From JALYGY01 sp963800975 (GTDB lineage: Bacteria; Actinomycetota; Rubrobacteria; Rubrobacterales; Rubrobacteraceae), in contig CAWDDB010000019.1 of the NCBI GenBank assembly GCA_963800975.1, forward strand, positions 1-64,000: a stretch of DNA of 64,000 nucleotides, in the 5' to 3' direction. Position numbers and translations under genes: made by a program. Within the stretch, counting starts at the first letter, position 1; each line of letters starts with the position of its first letter. This document shows, one piece after another, positions 37,660 to 47,573 of the stretch. Under the pieces are notes generated by a model, which saw nothing but the letters and a program-made list of their open reading frames with translations, ran no database searches and was not told the DNA's origin.

Positions 37660-38871
37660 TTGAAGGGCACGAACGAAAGGTCCTACGAAGCACTGGCTGA
37701 GGCCCTGGCCGACGATGGGGTAGAAGTGGAGAACGTAGAGGAGCGGCTACGCGCCCAGCGGGTCGAGACGCCGTCGTGGGGCTACGGAAACTCGGGCACC
37801 CGCTTCAAGGTATTTCCGCAGGCTGGCGTCCCGCGTGACCCGTTCGAGAAGCTCGCGGACGCCGCGGAGGTACAAAGGCACACGGGGGTTTGTCCGTCCG
37901 TGGCGATACATATCCCCTGGGACAGGGTCGACGACTACGGGGAGCTGAAAGATCACGCCGGATCGCTCGGGCTGCGGATAGGAGCCGTCAACCCCAACCT
38001 CTTTCAGGAGGAGGAGTACTCGCTCGGGAGCGTGTGTAACCCAGACGAGGGCGTTCGGCGCAAGGCGACCGAGCACCTGATCGATTGCGTAGAGATCGGT
38101 CGGGAGCTTGGATCCGAGGTCCTCTCCCTGTGGTTCGCGGACGGCACAAACTACGCCGGCCAGGACTCCTTTATCGAGCGCCGACACCGTATGCAGGAGT
38201 GCCTCTCCGAGGCCTACGAAGCGATGCCAGAGGGCATGCGCATGCTCCTGGAGTACAAGCCCTTCGAGCCGGCCTTCTACCACACGGACCTCTCGGACTG
38301 GGGCGCGGCCCTCACGATGTGCCGGAGGCTCGGCGACAGGGCAGAGGTGCTGGTTGACCTCGGTCACCACCTGCAGGGCACGAACATCGAGCACATCGTG
38401 GCGTTGCTGCTCGACGAGGGGAGGCTCGGGGGGTTCCACTTCAACAACCGCAAGTACGCCGACGACGACCTGATCGTCGGCTCCGTCAACCCGTTCGAGC
38501 TTTTCCTGATCTACGTCGAGCTCGTCGAGGCCGAGGAGAACACCCGCATCGACTACATGATCGACCAGGCCCACAACATAGAGCCGAAGATAGAGGCCAT
38601 GATCCTCTCCGTCACGAACCTGCAGGAGGCCTACGCCAGGGCCCTCCTCGTGGACCGCGAGGCACTGCGAGAAGCGCGCGGCGCGGGCGACGTGCTGGCC
38701 GGCCACCGGCTCCTCCTGGATGCCTACGCGACGGACGTGCGTCCCCTGTGCGCAAGGGTTCGAGAGGAGCTGGGCGCGTCGCCGGATCCGATCGCGGCGT
38801 TCCGGGGGAGCGGCTACCTCGATCGCGTGGTTCGGGAGCGGGGAGAAGGGGTAGGGGCCGGGTGGGGCTAG
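37660..38871 (+). CDS. rhaI: L-rhamnose isomerase (Pseudomonas stutzeri RhaI type)
   Basis: This converts L-rhamnose to L-rhamnulose; 403 residues, TIM barrel, two-metal site. TTG 37660 follows an excellent AAGGAGG eight bases upstream. Motifs expected for metal ligands are present: MLLEYKPFEP (Glu), VLVDLGHHLQGTN (Asp-His), GGFHFNNRKYADDDL (His and Asp), and IDYMIDQAHNIEPK (Asp). The N-terminal WGYGNSGTRF-x-VF is characteristic of this isomerase branch. It follows both rhamnosidases and precedes the aldolase, in pathway order. Confidence 0.92.
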   Translation: MKGTNERSYEALAEALADDGVEVENVEERLRAQRVETPSWGYGNSGTRFKVFPQAGVPRDPFEKLADAAEVQRHTGVCPSVAIHIPWDRVDDYGELKDHAGSLGLRIGAVNPNLFQEEEYSLGSVCNPDEGVRRKATEHLIDCVEIGRELGSEVLSLWFADGTNYAGQDSFIERRHRMQECLSEAYEAMPEGMRMLLEYKPFEPAFYHTDLSDWGAALTMCRRLGDRAEVLVDLGHHLQGTNIEHIVALLLDEGRLGGFHFNNRKYADDDLIVGSVNPFELFLIYVELVEAEENTRIDYMIDQAHNIEPKIEAMILSVTNLQEAYARALLVDREALREARGAGDVLAGHRLLLDAYATDVRPLCARVREELGASPDPIAAFRGSGYLDRVVRERGEGVGAGWG

Positions 38872-38932
38872 CCGGGCAAGGATAGCGTGCTCCACCGCAA
38901 GCGAGAGGGCGACCAGAGAGGAATCGGAGCAG

Positions 38933-41017
38933 ATGGAGACGAGAACACCGGGGGCGACCGATAACCTGTGGGACGGGGGCAGGACGGAGGGCCTCTCCGA
39001 GCTAGAGACCCTGGCCTACCGCTCCAATTTGCTCGGCAGCGACCGCGCGGTGGCCAACTACGGCGGGGGTAATACCTCGACCAAGGCGCGCGAGCGGGAC
39101 CACGCCGGCCGCGAGGTTGATGTCCTCTGGGTCAAGGGTTCGGGGAGCGACCTGGCGACCATAGAGGCCGGGCAGTTCACCGGCCTCAAGCTCGGCGAAG
39201 TCCTGCCCCTGATGGACAGGGACTCGATGAGCGACGAGGACATGGTTGCCTACCTCGCCGCCTGCCAGCTGAGGCCCGACATGCCGAGGGGCTCCATAGA
39301 GACGCTGCTGCACGCATTCGTGCCTTACCCGCACGTGGACCACACCCACCCCGACGCGATCAACATGATCTGCTGCTCGGAAGGCGGCGAGGAGCTGGCG
39401 CGGGAGTGCTTCGGCGACGAGGCGGTCTGGGTCCCCTACATCAGGCCCGGCTTTACCCTCTCGAGGCAGGTAGGGGAGGCCGTGCGAGACAACCCGGACG
39501 CCCGATTCATCCTGCTCGCCAAGCACGGGCTCGTCACCTGGGGAGAGACGCACGAGCAGAGCTACGGAAGAACCATCGAGGCGATAAACCGGTCGGCGGA
39601 GTTCGTCGCGAGCATGGCCGGGGACGCCTTCGGCGGGCGCGCACTCGAGCCGCTCCCGCCCGAGCGCAGGGAAGCCCTGCTCGCCGACGTATTGCCGACG
39701 CTGCGCGGCGCACTCTCCTCCGGACCCGGCGAAACGTCGCACAAGATCCTTCGCACGGATCACACCACAGAGGCCGTCCTCGGGTTCGTCTGCGGTCGCG
39801 ATTCGAAGCAACTCTCGCAGGTGGGAGCGGCGTGTCCGGATCACCTGGTGCGGACGAAGGTGAAGCCCCTCTGGGTCGACTTCGACCCCGAGAGCGAGGG
39901 CGCGGAGGAGCTCGGGACGAGGCTCACCGAAGGCGTCGAGCGGTACCGCCGGGAGTACGAAGCCTACTTCGGGCGCCACGAGGAGGCCGACGAGAAGATG
40001 TTCGACCCCAACCCGAGGATCGTCTTGATCCAGGGAGTGGGCCTCGTGGCCGCCGCGCAGAACGCCAAGGAGGCGGACCTCTCCAGGGACTTCGCCTACA
40101 GGGCCATCGCCGTGATGCGCGGCGCCCACGCCGTTGGAGGCTTCGTCTCGCTAACCGAGGAGGAGTCCTACGCGATAGAGTACTGGCCGCTAGAGCTCTA
40201 CAAGCTCTCGCTCGCGCCCCCGCCAAAGGAGCTCGCTGGCAAGGTCGCCTTTGTCACGGGAGGCGCCGGCGGCATCGGGAGCGCCGTCGCCAGGTCCCTG
40301 GCCGGCGAAGGGGCGTGCGTGGTGGCCTGCGACCTCGACGAAGAGGGGGCGCGCAAGGTCGCCGAGGACCTGCCGCAGCCCGCCATCGCCGCGCGCGCGG
40401 ACGTGACGGATGAGGAGGAGGTGGCGGGGGCCTACCGCGCCGCAGTTCTGGAGTACGGCGGGGTGGACGTCGTGGTCTCGAACGCCGGCCTCGCCTCAAG
40501 TGCGCCCATCGAAGAGACCACCGTTCAGATGTGGGACAAGAACCACGCGGTGCTGGCCAGGGGCTATTTCCTGGTCGCGCGAGAGGCCTTCCGCGTCTTC
40601 AAGCAGCAGGGGATCGGCGGGGGCCTGATCTTCGTGGCCTCGAAGAACGCCATGGCCGCGGGCAAGAACGCGGGCGCCTACTCTTCGGCAAAGGCGGCCG
40701 AGCTGCACCTGGCGCGGTGCCTGGCCGAGGAGGGAGGATCCCACTCCATACGGGTCAACACGGTTAACCCCGACGCCGTGCTAAGCGGGTCGAGGATCTG
40801 GGACTCGGGCTGGCGCGAGGAGCGCGCGCGAGCCTACGGCATAAGGCCGGAGGAGCTGGAAGAGCATTACCGGCAGCGCAACGTGCTCAAGGTGAACGTC
40901 CTGCCTGGCCACATCGCCGAGGCCGTGCTCCACTTCGCCAGCGACGACAGATCCTCCAGGAGCACGGGCAACGTCCTCAACGTGGACGGCGGCGTCAAGG
41001 ACGCGTACCCTCGTTAG
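38933..41017 (+). CDS. Bifunctional rhamnulose-1-phosphate aldolase / L-lactaldehyde dehydrogenase
   Basis: A fused enzyme of 694 residues. Residues about 1-425 are a class II aldolase that splits rhamnulose-1-phosphate into dihydroxyacetone phosphate and L-lactaldehyde: zinc histidines in PHVDHTHPDAIN and LLAKHGLVTWG. Residues about 430-694 are a short-chain dehydrogenase that oxidises lactaldehyde to lactate: the Rossmann TGGAGGIGSAVARSLAGEGA, NAGLAS, the catalytic YSSAKAAELH (Tyr-x-x-x-Lys), and a C-terminal VDGG. The fusion channels the reactive aldehyde and is known from several rhamnose clusters. Confidence 0.92.
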   Translation: METRTPGATDNLWDGGRTEGLSELETLAYRSNLLGSDRAVANYGGGNTSTKARERDHAGREVDVLWVKGSGSDLATIEAGQFTGLKLGEVLPLMDRDSMSDEDMVAYLAACQLRPDMPRGSIETLLHAFVPYPHVDHTHPDAINMICCSEGGEELARECFGDEAVWVPYIRPGFTLSRQVGEAVRDNPDARFILLAKHGLVTWGETHEQSYGRTIEAINRSAEFVASMAGDAFGGRALEPLPPERREALLADVLPTLRGALSSGPGETSHKILRTDHTTEAVLGFVCGRDSKQLSQVGAACPDHLVRTKVKPLWVDFDPESEGAEELGTRLTEGVERYRREYEAYFGRHEEADEKMFDPNPRIVLIQGVGLVAAAQNAKEADLSRDFAYRAIAVMRGAHAVGGFVSLTEEESYAIEYWPLELYKLSLAPPPKELAGKVAFVTGGAGGIGSAVARSLAGEGACVVACDLDEEGARKVAEDLPQPAIAARADVTDEEEVAGAYRAAVLEYGGVDVVVSNAGLASSAPIEETTVQMWDKNHAVLARGYFLVAREAFRVFKQQGIGGGLIFVASKNAMAAGKNAGAYSSAKAAELHLARCLAEEGGSHSIRVNTVNPDAVLSGSRIWDSGWREERARAYGIRPEELEEHYRQRNVLKVNVLPGHIAEAVLHFASDDRSSRSTGNVLNVDGGVKDAYPR

Positions 41018-41041
41018 ACGTAGACTCGAAAGGAGCTGCTC

Positions 41042-41713
41042 TTGGATCACAAGGACCTGCGGGAAGAAGTGGTGCTTACGTGCCGCCGCATGAGAGACTC
41101 TGCCCTCGTGGCCGGGACTGAGGGTAATGTCAGCGTTCGGACCCCCGACGGCAACCTACTCGTGACGCCGAGCGGGCTCGACTACTCCGCGATGGAGCCA
41201 GAAGACGTCGTGCTCCTCGACCTCGAAGGCACGGTGCTCGAAGGAGCCTTCGAACCATCGGTCGAATGGCCGATGCACCTGGGTATCTACCACGCGAGGC
41301 CGAAGACGGGCGGCGTGGTGCACACCCACGCCCGCTTCTCGACGACCCTCGCGTGCCTGAATTGGGAGATACCGCCGGTCCACTACATGCTCGCCAACCT
41401 CTCGGACGAGGCCCGCGTTCCCCTCGCGCCTTACGCCACCTACGGGACCGAGGAGCTGGCCGCGAACGCAGCCGAGGCCCTCGGCGAGGACCACCGGGCC
41501 TGCTTGCTGAGCAACCACGGCACGATCGCCGTTGGCGAGTCCCCCAGCGAAGCCCTCTCGCGGACAGAGCTCCTCGAGCAGATGGCCGAGCTCTACTACC
41601 GCTCTCGCACCGCCGGGGACCCCGTCATCCTGACCCCGGACCAGATCGCCGAGGTCGCGTCCAAGATCCACGACTACGGCCAGACCAAGCCGACTTCTTC
41701 CGATAACGGATGA
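41042..41713 (+). CDS. Class II aldolase (L-fuculose-phosphate aldolase-like)
   Basis: A zinc aldolase of 223 residues, alone and unfused. TTG 41042 follows AAAGGAGCTGC. The fold is marked by AGTEGNVSVRTPDGNLLVTPSGLDYSAM, the catalytic glutamate region EPSVEWPMHLGIYHARP, the metal histidines in GGVVHTHARFSTTLACL, and LSNHGTIAVGESPSEAL. The length fits FucA/AraD-type aldolases. Because a rhamnulose-phosphate aldolase is already present as a fusion, this copy may serve a second sugar, for instance the product of the fucose/arabinose-isomerase-like protein. It overlaps the next gene in ATGA. Confidence 0.87.
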   Translation: MDHKDLREEVVLTCRRMRDSALVAGTEGNVSVRTPDGNLLVTPSGLDYSAMEPEDVVLLDLEGTVLEGAFEPSVEWPMHLGIYHARPKTGGVVHTHARFSTTLACLNWEIPPVHYMLANLSDEARVPLAPYATYGTEELAANAAEALGEDHRACLLSNHGTIAVGESPSEALSRTELLEQMAELYYRSRTAGDPVILTPDQIAEVASKIHDYGQTKPTSSDNG

Positions 41714-42876
41714 GTCGGCCCGACGTCATAGTCGTAGGGGCCGGCGTCGTCGGCGCAAGCGCGGCTTTCCACCTGGCCGAGCGAGGGCTGGAGACCCTGG
41801 TGCTCGACCGGGAGGGACCAGCCGCCGGCTCGACGGCACGCTCCGGCGCCCTGGTCCGCGCGCACTACCCGACGGCCCTGGAGGCCGACCTGGCCTGGGA
41901 GAGCATCGCGAACTACTTCGAGCCCTGGGGCGACCGGGTAGGAGGCGGCTGCGGCTTCACGCGCACCGGCTTCGCGTACCTGGTGGCCGAGGAGAACGTA
42001 GAGGCCCTGCGATTCAACGCCGACCTGCAGCGGAGCGTCGGCGTAGAGACTGAGCTCCTCGATCCGGAGGAATTGCGGGAACTCGAACCCGCCCTGCGCA
42101 CCGAAGGAGTCGCCCTCGCCGCCTTCGAGCCGCGCGGCGGGTACGCCGACCCGACGGCGACGGCCGTCGGATTTCTGCGCGCCGCCCAGGCGCTTGGCGC
42201 CCGATTCGAGCGTCGGCGCGCGACGGAGCTACTCGACGGCGGGGATAGGATCCGGGGCGTCCTGACCGACGAGGGCCCGCTCGAGGCCGACGTCGTGGTG
42301 CTCGCGGCGGGGGCGTGGTCCGTGCAGCTAGCCGGGAGCATTGGCCTGGACCTGCCGATCCATCCGGCCAGGGTCAGGGTCGCGTTGTTCGAGCGGCCCT
42401 ACTCGTTGCCTACCCACCTCACCGTGATCGACACGACCGAGGGCTTCTACGCGAGACCCGCAGCCGAGCGGGCCACCCTGGTCGGCAGCCGCGATAGCCT
42501 GGAGTGGGTAGACGACCCGGACGCGCCAACCCCCGAGCCCGGAGGAGATTTCGTCGCTGACGCGTCCCGAAGGCTCGCGCTGCGCCTGCCCGCGTTGCAA
42601 GACGCCCCGTACATCTCGGGACGCTCGGGGATCCTGGACATGACCCCGGACGGGCGTCCGCTGCTCGGACCAGCCGGGCAGGAAGGCCTGTTCCTCGCAA
42701 CCGGCTGGAGCGGGACCGGCTTCAAGAAGGCACCAGCCGTGGGGGCCGAGGTGGCGCGCTGGATCTCGGACGGCGAACCCGGCAGGTCCGCCATGTGGGA
42801 CTATCGCCTGACACGCTTCGAAGAGGGAGACCTCGTCCTCGGAGAGCACGAGTACGCGATAGCCGGGCCCCATTAG
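41710..42876 (+). CDS. FAD-dependent oxidoreductase (DAO / sarcosine oxidase beta-like)
   Basis: A flavoprotein of 388 residues with the dinucleotide-binding start DVIVVGAGVVGASAAFHLAERGLETLVLDRE, the GSTARSGALVRAHYPT segment typical of amine oxidases of the DAO family, VVVLAAGAWSVQLAG, and the C-terminal GLFLATGWSGTGFKKAPAVG, where a C-terminal glycine motif contacts FAD. The ATGA overlap places it in the rhamnose transcript. Substrate is unknown: a glycine/sarcosine-type amine or a hydroxy acid such as lactate or glycerate would fit the context. It is the last gene before a strong terminator. Confidence 0.85.
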   Translation: MSRPDVIVVGAGVVGASAAFHLAERGLETLVLDREGPAAGSTARSGALVRAHYPTALEADLAWESIANYFEPWGDRVGGGCGFTRTGFAYLVAEENVEALRFNADLQRSVGVETELLDPEELRELEPALRTEGVALAAFEPRGGYADPTATAVGFLRAAQALGARFERRRATELLDGGDRIRGVLTDEGPLEADVVVLAAGAWSVQLAGSIGLDLPIHPARVRVALFERPYSLPTHLTVIDTTEGFYARPAAERATLVGSRDSLEWVDDPDAPTPEPGGDFVADASRRLALRLPALQDAPYISGRSGILDMTPDGRPLLGPAGQEGLFLATGWSGTGFKKAPAVGAEVARWISDGEPGRSAMWDYRLTRFEEGDLVLGEHEYAIAGPH

Positions 42877-42878
42877 TG

Positions 42879-42908
42879 CGCCTTGCGGGTTTAGGACCCC
42901 GCAAGGCG
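42879..42908. terminator. Bidirectional terminator between convergent genes
   Basis: CGCCTTGCGGG pairs perfectly with CCCGCAAGGCG (11 bp) around a TTTAGGAC-type loop, followed by AATTCTTGG. It sits three bases after the oxidoreductase stop and about 90 bases from the end of the convergent DUF4870 gene. It probably ends the long rhamnose transcript. Confidence 0.7.
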
Positions 42909-42998
42909 AATTCTTGGGCTATGGGCGCCAGGGTTCGTTGCCCTTGAGGGCCTGATCTCCGAAGTGGCCTATCGCGTAGGCACGTACGGCGCTTCGTC

Positions 42999-43427
42999 CT
43001 AGAAGTAGCGCCGGCCCGCGCCGAGGTACGCCCTGTACGCCTCGTAGGAGGCCTGGACGAAAGGCGCGAGCGTCACCGCGATCATGACCGGAACGAGCAG
43101 GAACCCGACCACGACCGCCATGAGCAACCCGGTGATCGTCCACCCGACCGCGATCGCGACGAGCCACGCCGTCTGGTAGAGCACCGACTTGAGCGCGTGG
43201 TGGGCCACCGTCGGGCTCTTGTCCCGGTGCACGAACCAGATGACGAGGGCGACGACCGGACCGAGAAAGCCCGTGAAGGCGTTGACGAAGGTGCTCAGGT
43301 GGGCTAGAGCAGACCACGTGCGCTCTTCCCTCGTGCTCATCGTCCCGCCAACCGGCCCGTACGGTAGGGACCACGGATCGTGACCCCGCTGCACCCCGTA
43401 GTTCGTCGGCTCTCTGTCCACGCTCAC
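42999..43427 (-). CDS. DUF4870-type membrane protein
   Basis: A 142-residue protein with a hydrophilic N-terminus of about 35 residues, then REERTWSALAHLSTFVNAFTGFLGPVVALVIWFVHRDKSPTVAHHALKSVLYQ. This is the DUF4870/Tic20-like pattern: helix, conserved H-x-x-x-S-x-V-x-x-H-A-x-x-S, and further helices. Three to four membrane segments are expected. Function is unknown. The start at 43427 follows GAAGGAGGCG on the minus strand. It is monocistronic and convergent with the rhamnose island. Confidence 0.85.
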   Translation of the reverse strand: MSVDREPTNYGVQRGHDPWSLPYGPVGGTMSTREERTWSALAHLSTFVNAFTGFLGPVVALVIWFVHRDKSPTVAHHALKSVLYQTAWLVAIAVGWTITGLLMAVVVGFLLVPVMIAVTLAPFVQASYEAYRAYLGAGRRYF

Positions 43428-43563
43428 GCCTCCTTCCGCCGCCTACATGAGAATACGAAGCCTGCCGGGGAAGGTTTCATCGCTGCCCCAGACTCGTTCG
43501 GTTTTTCTTTGCCTGCCGGTGGGGGATAATGATGGAGACTCGGGCCACGCGCGATTCCAAAGA

Positions 43564-43589
43564 ATATATGTGCAGAGAACATATATAAT
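43564..43589 (+). promoter_or_regulatory. AT-rich promoter/operator of citrate synthase
   Basis: TATAAT (43584-43589) is a perfect -10 box in an otherwise GC-rich genome. In place of a -35 box lies an inverted repeat, ATATATGT (43564-43571) and ACATATAT (43579-43586), with a 7-base spacer. Start TTG 43630 is about 34 bases downstream of the predicted transcription start. The repeat suggests a dimeric regulator that activates or represses from the -35/-10 region. Confidence 0.55.
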
Positions 43590-43629
43590 ACGTTCATACG
43601 GATACCTGTATTAGAGAAAGGGGCACAGG

Positions 43630-44967
<1,338 letters not shown>

Positions 44968-44980
44968 GATCGCCCAGGCT

Positions 44981-45009
44981 GTAGAGACGCCCCGGCGGGG
45001 CGTCTCTAC
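44981..45009 (+). terminator. Terminator of citrate synthase with a repeated 3' arm
   Basis: GTAGAGACGCCCC pairs perfectly with GGGGCGTCTCTAC (13 bp) around a GGC loop. The right arm recurs as CCGGGGCGTCTCTACT at about 45014-45030, so the left arm can pair with either copy. The second copy overlaps the end of the convergent FGGY kinase relic. Confidence 0.7.
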
Positions 45010-45025
45010 TGTCGCCGGGGCGTCT

Positions 45026-46513
45026 CTACTCTACGTTGCGCTCCAGCACCGCTTCGTAGAGGCGCCGCTGGCGGGCGAGCATCTCCCGGTAGGTCTCGTG
45101 ACGCGCGGGGTCCGGGTCGAAACGTCTCCCCGAGGGGCGCCTCTGCATCCTCGATCTCGGGTCCCCCGATACTCTCGAGGGCCAGCAGTGCGGCCCCGCG
45201 GCTTGAGGCCTCCCTGACGGCCGAGGTCGTTACCGGTTTGCCGAGGGCGTCGGCCATGATCCCGGTCCACGTCGGCGAGCCGAGCAGGCCGCCGCCGGTC
45301 GCGATCACCTCTTTCTCACCGGGCGAGGCTTGCTCGATGATCTCCGCGATAAGCGCGAAGCGAAGCGCAACGGCTTCCATCGCGGCGCGCAGTATCTGCA
45401 CTGGGGTGTTGCTCATCGAGAGGCCGGCGATGGTCCCGTTGGCCTCGTCGGCCCATCCCGGCCCGCGCTCTCCTGCAAGCAGGGGAAGAAAGGTAAGCCC
45501 GTGGGAGTCCGGTTGCATCTCTGAGAGCAAGCCGCTCCGTCTCTTCCTGATCTGGGAGCCGCAGCGTCTCCCGCAGCCAGGCCACGAGGTTCCCGCCGTC
45601 GGAGAGCGCGCCGCCCATGACGAACCTCTCCGAGTCCGCCCGGTAGCACCACGGCCCGTCGGGTATCTCCACGGGGTCTGCCTTCCAGAGCACCCGCATC
45701 GCGCCGCTCGTGCCCACCATGAGCGCCAGACGATTGTTCTGCGTGCACCCGCATCCGACGTTGGAGCAGGCCCCGTCGCCGACGGCCGGGAACCAGGGAA
45801 CCTCGCGCAAGGCGGGCCACCGCCTGGCCCACTCATCCCGCAGGCCCGAGAGCGGCTCGTCAGAGATCGCGGAGAGCTGCGAGTGCTCGATGGGCAGAGC
45901 CTCCAGGATCTCCGAATCCCAACGGCGCTGATTCTGGTCGAAGAGCCCGGTCGCCGAGGCCATCGAGGTGCCCACACGCGGTCTCGCCGAAGAATCGCTC
46001 GTAGAAGTAGTCGGCGGGGGAGACCCAACGCTCGGCTCGCCTCGAAGATCCCGGGTCCGCTCACGGCTCAGCCACAGCAGCTTTGCGGGCCAGTAGCTCG
46101 AGTGGAGCACGCACCCCGTGCGGCGGTGGATCGCCGCTTCGTCGAGCCGTTCGCGTAGATCGCGCGCCGCGGACGCGGCGCGCCGGTCGGCCCAGTAGAG
46201 AACCGGGCGTGGTCGGGCGGCCGGCGCCAGCCAGGCCCACGACAGAGTGCCAGAAGGTGCTCGCGGCGACCGCGGAGATGTGGGCGTCCCGGTTCTGCTG
46301 CAGGACGCCGTCCACGGCTTGGACGACCAGGTCAAGCAGCTCCTCGGCGTCGACGGCGACGCCACCATCCGGGGTGTACGTCAACTCGTAGCCTCGCCTC
46401 GCCTCCGTTCCCTCCAGCTGGGTGCCCGTCCCGTCGTACAGCTCGGCTCGCACCGAAGAAGACCCCAGATCGATGGACAGGATACTCGCGACTCCTGCAG
46501 TCCCAGCGCTCAC
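45026..46513 (-). pseudogene. FGGY carbohydrate kinase (gluconokinase-like), multiply frameshifted
   Basis: A sugar kinase of about 495 residues, readable only by changing frame at least five times (near 46210, 46030, 45975, 45525 and 45120). The pieces in order are SILSIDLGSSSVRAELYDGTG (phosphate loop), AVAASTFWHSVVGL, PVLYWADRRAASAARDLRERLDE, ADYFYERFFGETACGTSMASATGLFD, PAVGDGACSNVGCGC then LMVGTSGAMRVLW, TFLPLLAGERGPGWADEANG, VIATGGGLLGSPTWTGIMADALGKPV, and a C-terminal ETYREMLARQRRLYEAVLE. The order and spacing are those of FGGY gluconokinase-like enzymes. With so many indels this is more probably a decayed gene than any other frameshifted gene here. Confidence 0.8.
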
Positions 46514-46592
46514 GACATCACCCCCGGTTCGTGCCTCTCGAGACCCAGTTTAGCAAGCCGGCGGGCCCCGCCTGGCCTCGGGCGAGGCGTAT

Positions 46593-46619
46593 GTTTAGTC
46601 GGGATAGGAGCGAGGGTAC
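46593..46619 (+). promoter_or_regulatory. Stress-sigma (SigB-type) promoter of the PRC-barrel gene
   Basis: GTTT (46593-46596), 17 bases, then GGGTAC (46614-46619) matches the actinobacterial general-stress sigma consensus GTTT-N14..17-GGGTAY. It sits about 40 bases before TTG 46660 and supports that start over the far-upstream GTG at 46531. Confidence 0.5.
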
Positions 46620-46659
46620 GCAAGTCGCAGCCGGTGTGGACGTTACGAGGAGGAGGATC

Positions 46660-47532
46660 TTGACTAGCGAGGAGCGGCTGCGCGAACTCGAGGACAGGTA
46701 CGAAAACTACACGGTCTACGACAACCGCGGGGACAAGATCGGGAAGGTCGACGACCTATTCATTGACGAGGCGGATCGCGAGGAGTACATCGGGGTAAAG
46801 ATGGGCTTCCTGGGACGCAAGTCCACGCTTATCCCCATGGACCTCGTCAGGGTGAATCAGGAGAACAGGACCATCGAGGTCTCCGAAACCAAGAGCCACG
46901 TCAAGGGTGCCCCGAGCTTCGACGACGACGAGGACATCACCGCCGAGTACGAGAGACGCATCCGCGACCACTTCGGGCTGCAGAGCAAGGATGCATCGAC
47001 CTCTCGTGGTTCGTACGCCGGTTCCGCCGAGGCGACCGAGACAGAGCAGGGAGTCGACGAGCGGCACGCGGGTCGATCGGATGCCCACGACGACCCGACC
47101 GGTGAGCCGGCTGGCGGGCCAGCCGCGCAGGAAGAAACCGCCAGCCATGACCGCCACGACGAAACCGCCAGCCACGACGAGCCCCAGGAGCACGAGGAGC
47201 CCGAAGGGCGCGACGAGCGACAGGCCCCATCCGCCACCGGTTCGGATGAACCCGGGCACGCGGATAGACCTGCGCCGACGGGTGCCGCTAGCAGGTTCGA
47301 GCGTGGAGGGTCCACAGACCACGATTCAGAGACTACCAGCGAAGGCCAGCCCGAAGGGAGCGCCGAGTCGTCCGCCGACAGCACATCCGGTGAGATGAGC
47401 GGGGCGCCAACGACCCGCCAGACCGAAGAGACGGAGACCTACGAGGAGGGCGGTCGCACGAGGGTGCGCCGGCGCATCGTTCGGGAGGAGATCATCGAGG
47501 ACGACGCAGATTCGTCCGATTCGTCTGCTTGA
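46660..47532 (+). CDS. PRC-barrel protein with long acidic low-complexity tail
   Basis: A soluble protein of 290 residues from TTG 46660, which has GAGGAGGAGG directly upstream; GTG 46531 would add an unconserved leader. Residues about 10-75 form a PRC-barrel: RYENYTVYDNRGDKIGKVDDLFIDEADREEYIGVKMGFLGRKSTLIPMDLV. The rest is hydrophilic and rich in E, D, H, S, T and Q (for example DRHDETASHDEPQEHEEPEGRDE). The end, RTRVRRRIVREEIIEDD, resembles the C-terminal strand of the YsnF/DUF2382 stress domain. A stress role is suggested by the promoter. It is convergent with the cyclotransferase relic. Confidence 0.8.
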   Translation: MTSEERLRELEDRYENYTVYDNRGDKIGKVDDLFIDEADREEYIGVKMGFLGRKSTLIPMDLVRVNQENRTIEVSETKSHVKGAPSFDDDEDITAEYERRIRDHFGLQSKDASTSRGSYAGSAEATETEQGVDERHAGRSDAHDDPTGEPAGGPAAQEETASHDRHDETASHDEPQEHEEPEGRDERQAPSATGSDEPGHADRPAPTGAASRFERGGSTDHDSETTSEGQPEGSAESSADSTSGEMSGAPTTRQTEETETYEEGGRTRVRRRIVREEIIEDDADSSDSSA

Positions 47533-47573
47533 GCGTTGCGGCGCGCTTCAATGGTCGACGTATACTCGCCAGG

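Noticed and set aside
47041..47400. Acidic, repeat-like tail of the PRC-barrel protein as a separate repeat element
   Set aside because: It is low-complexity coding sequence in frame with the PRC-barrel; no DNA-level repeat unit.
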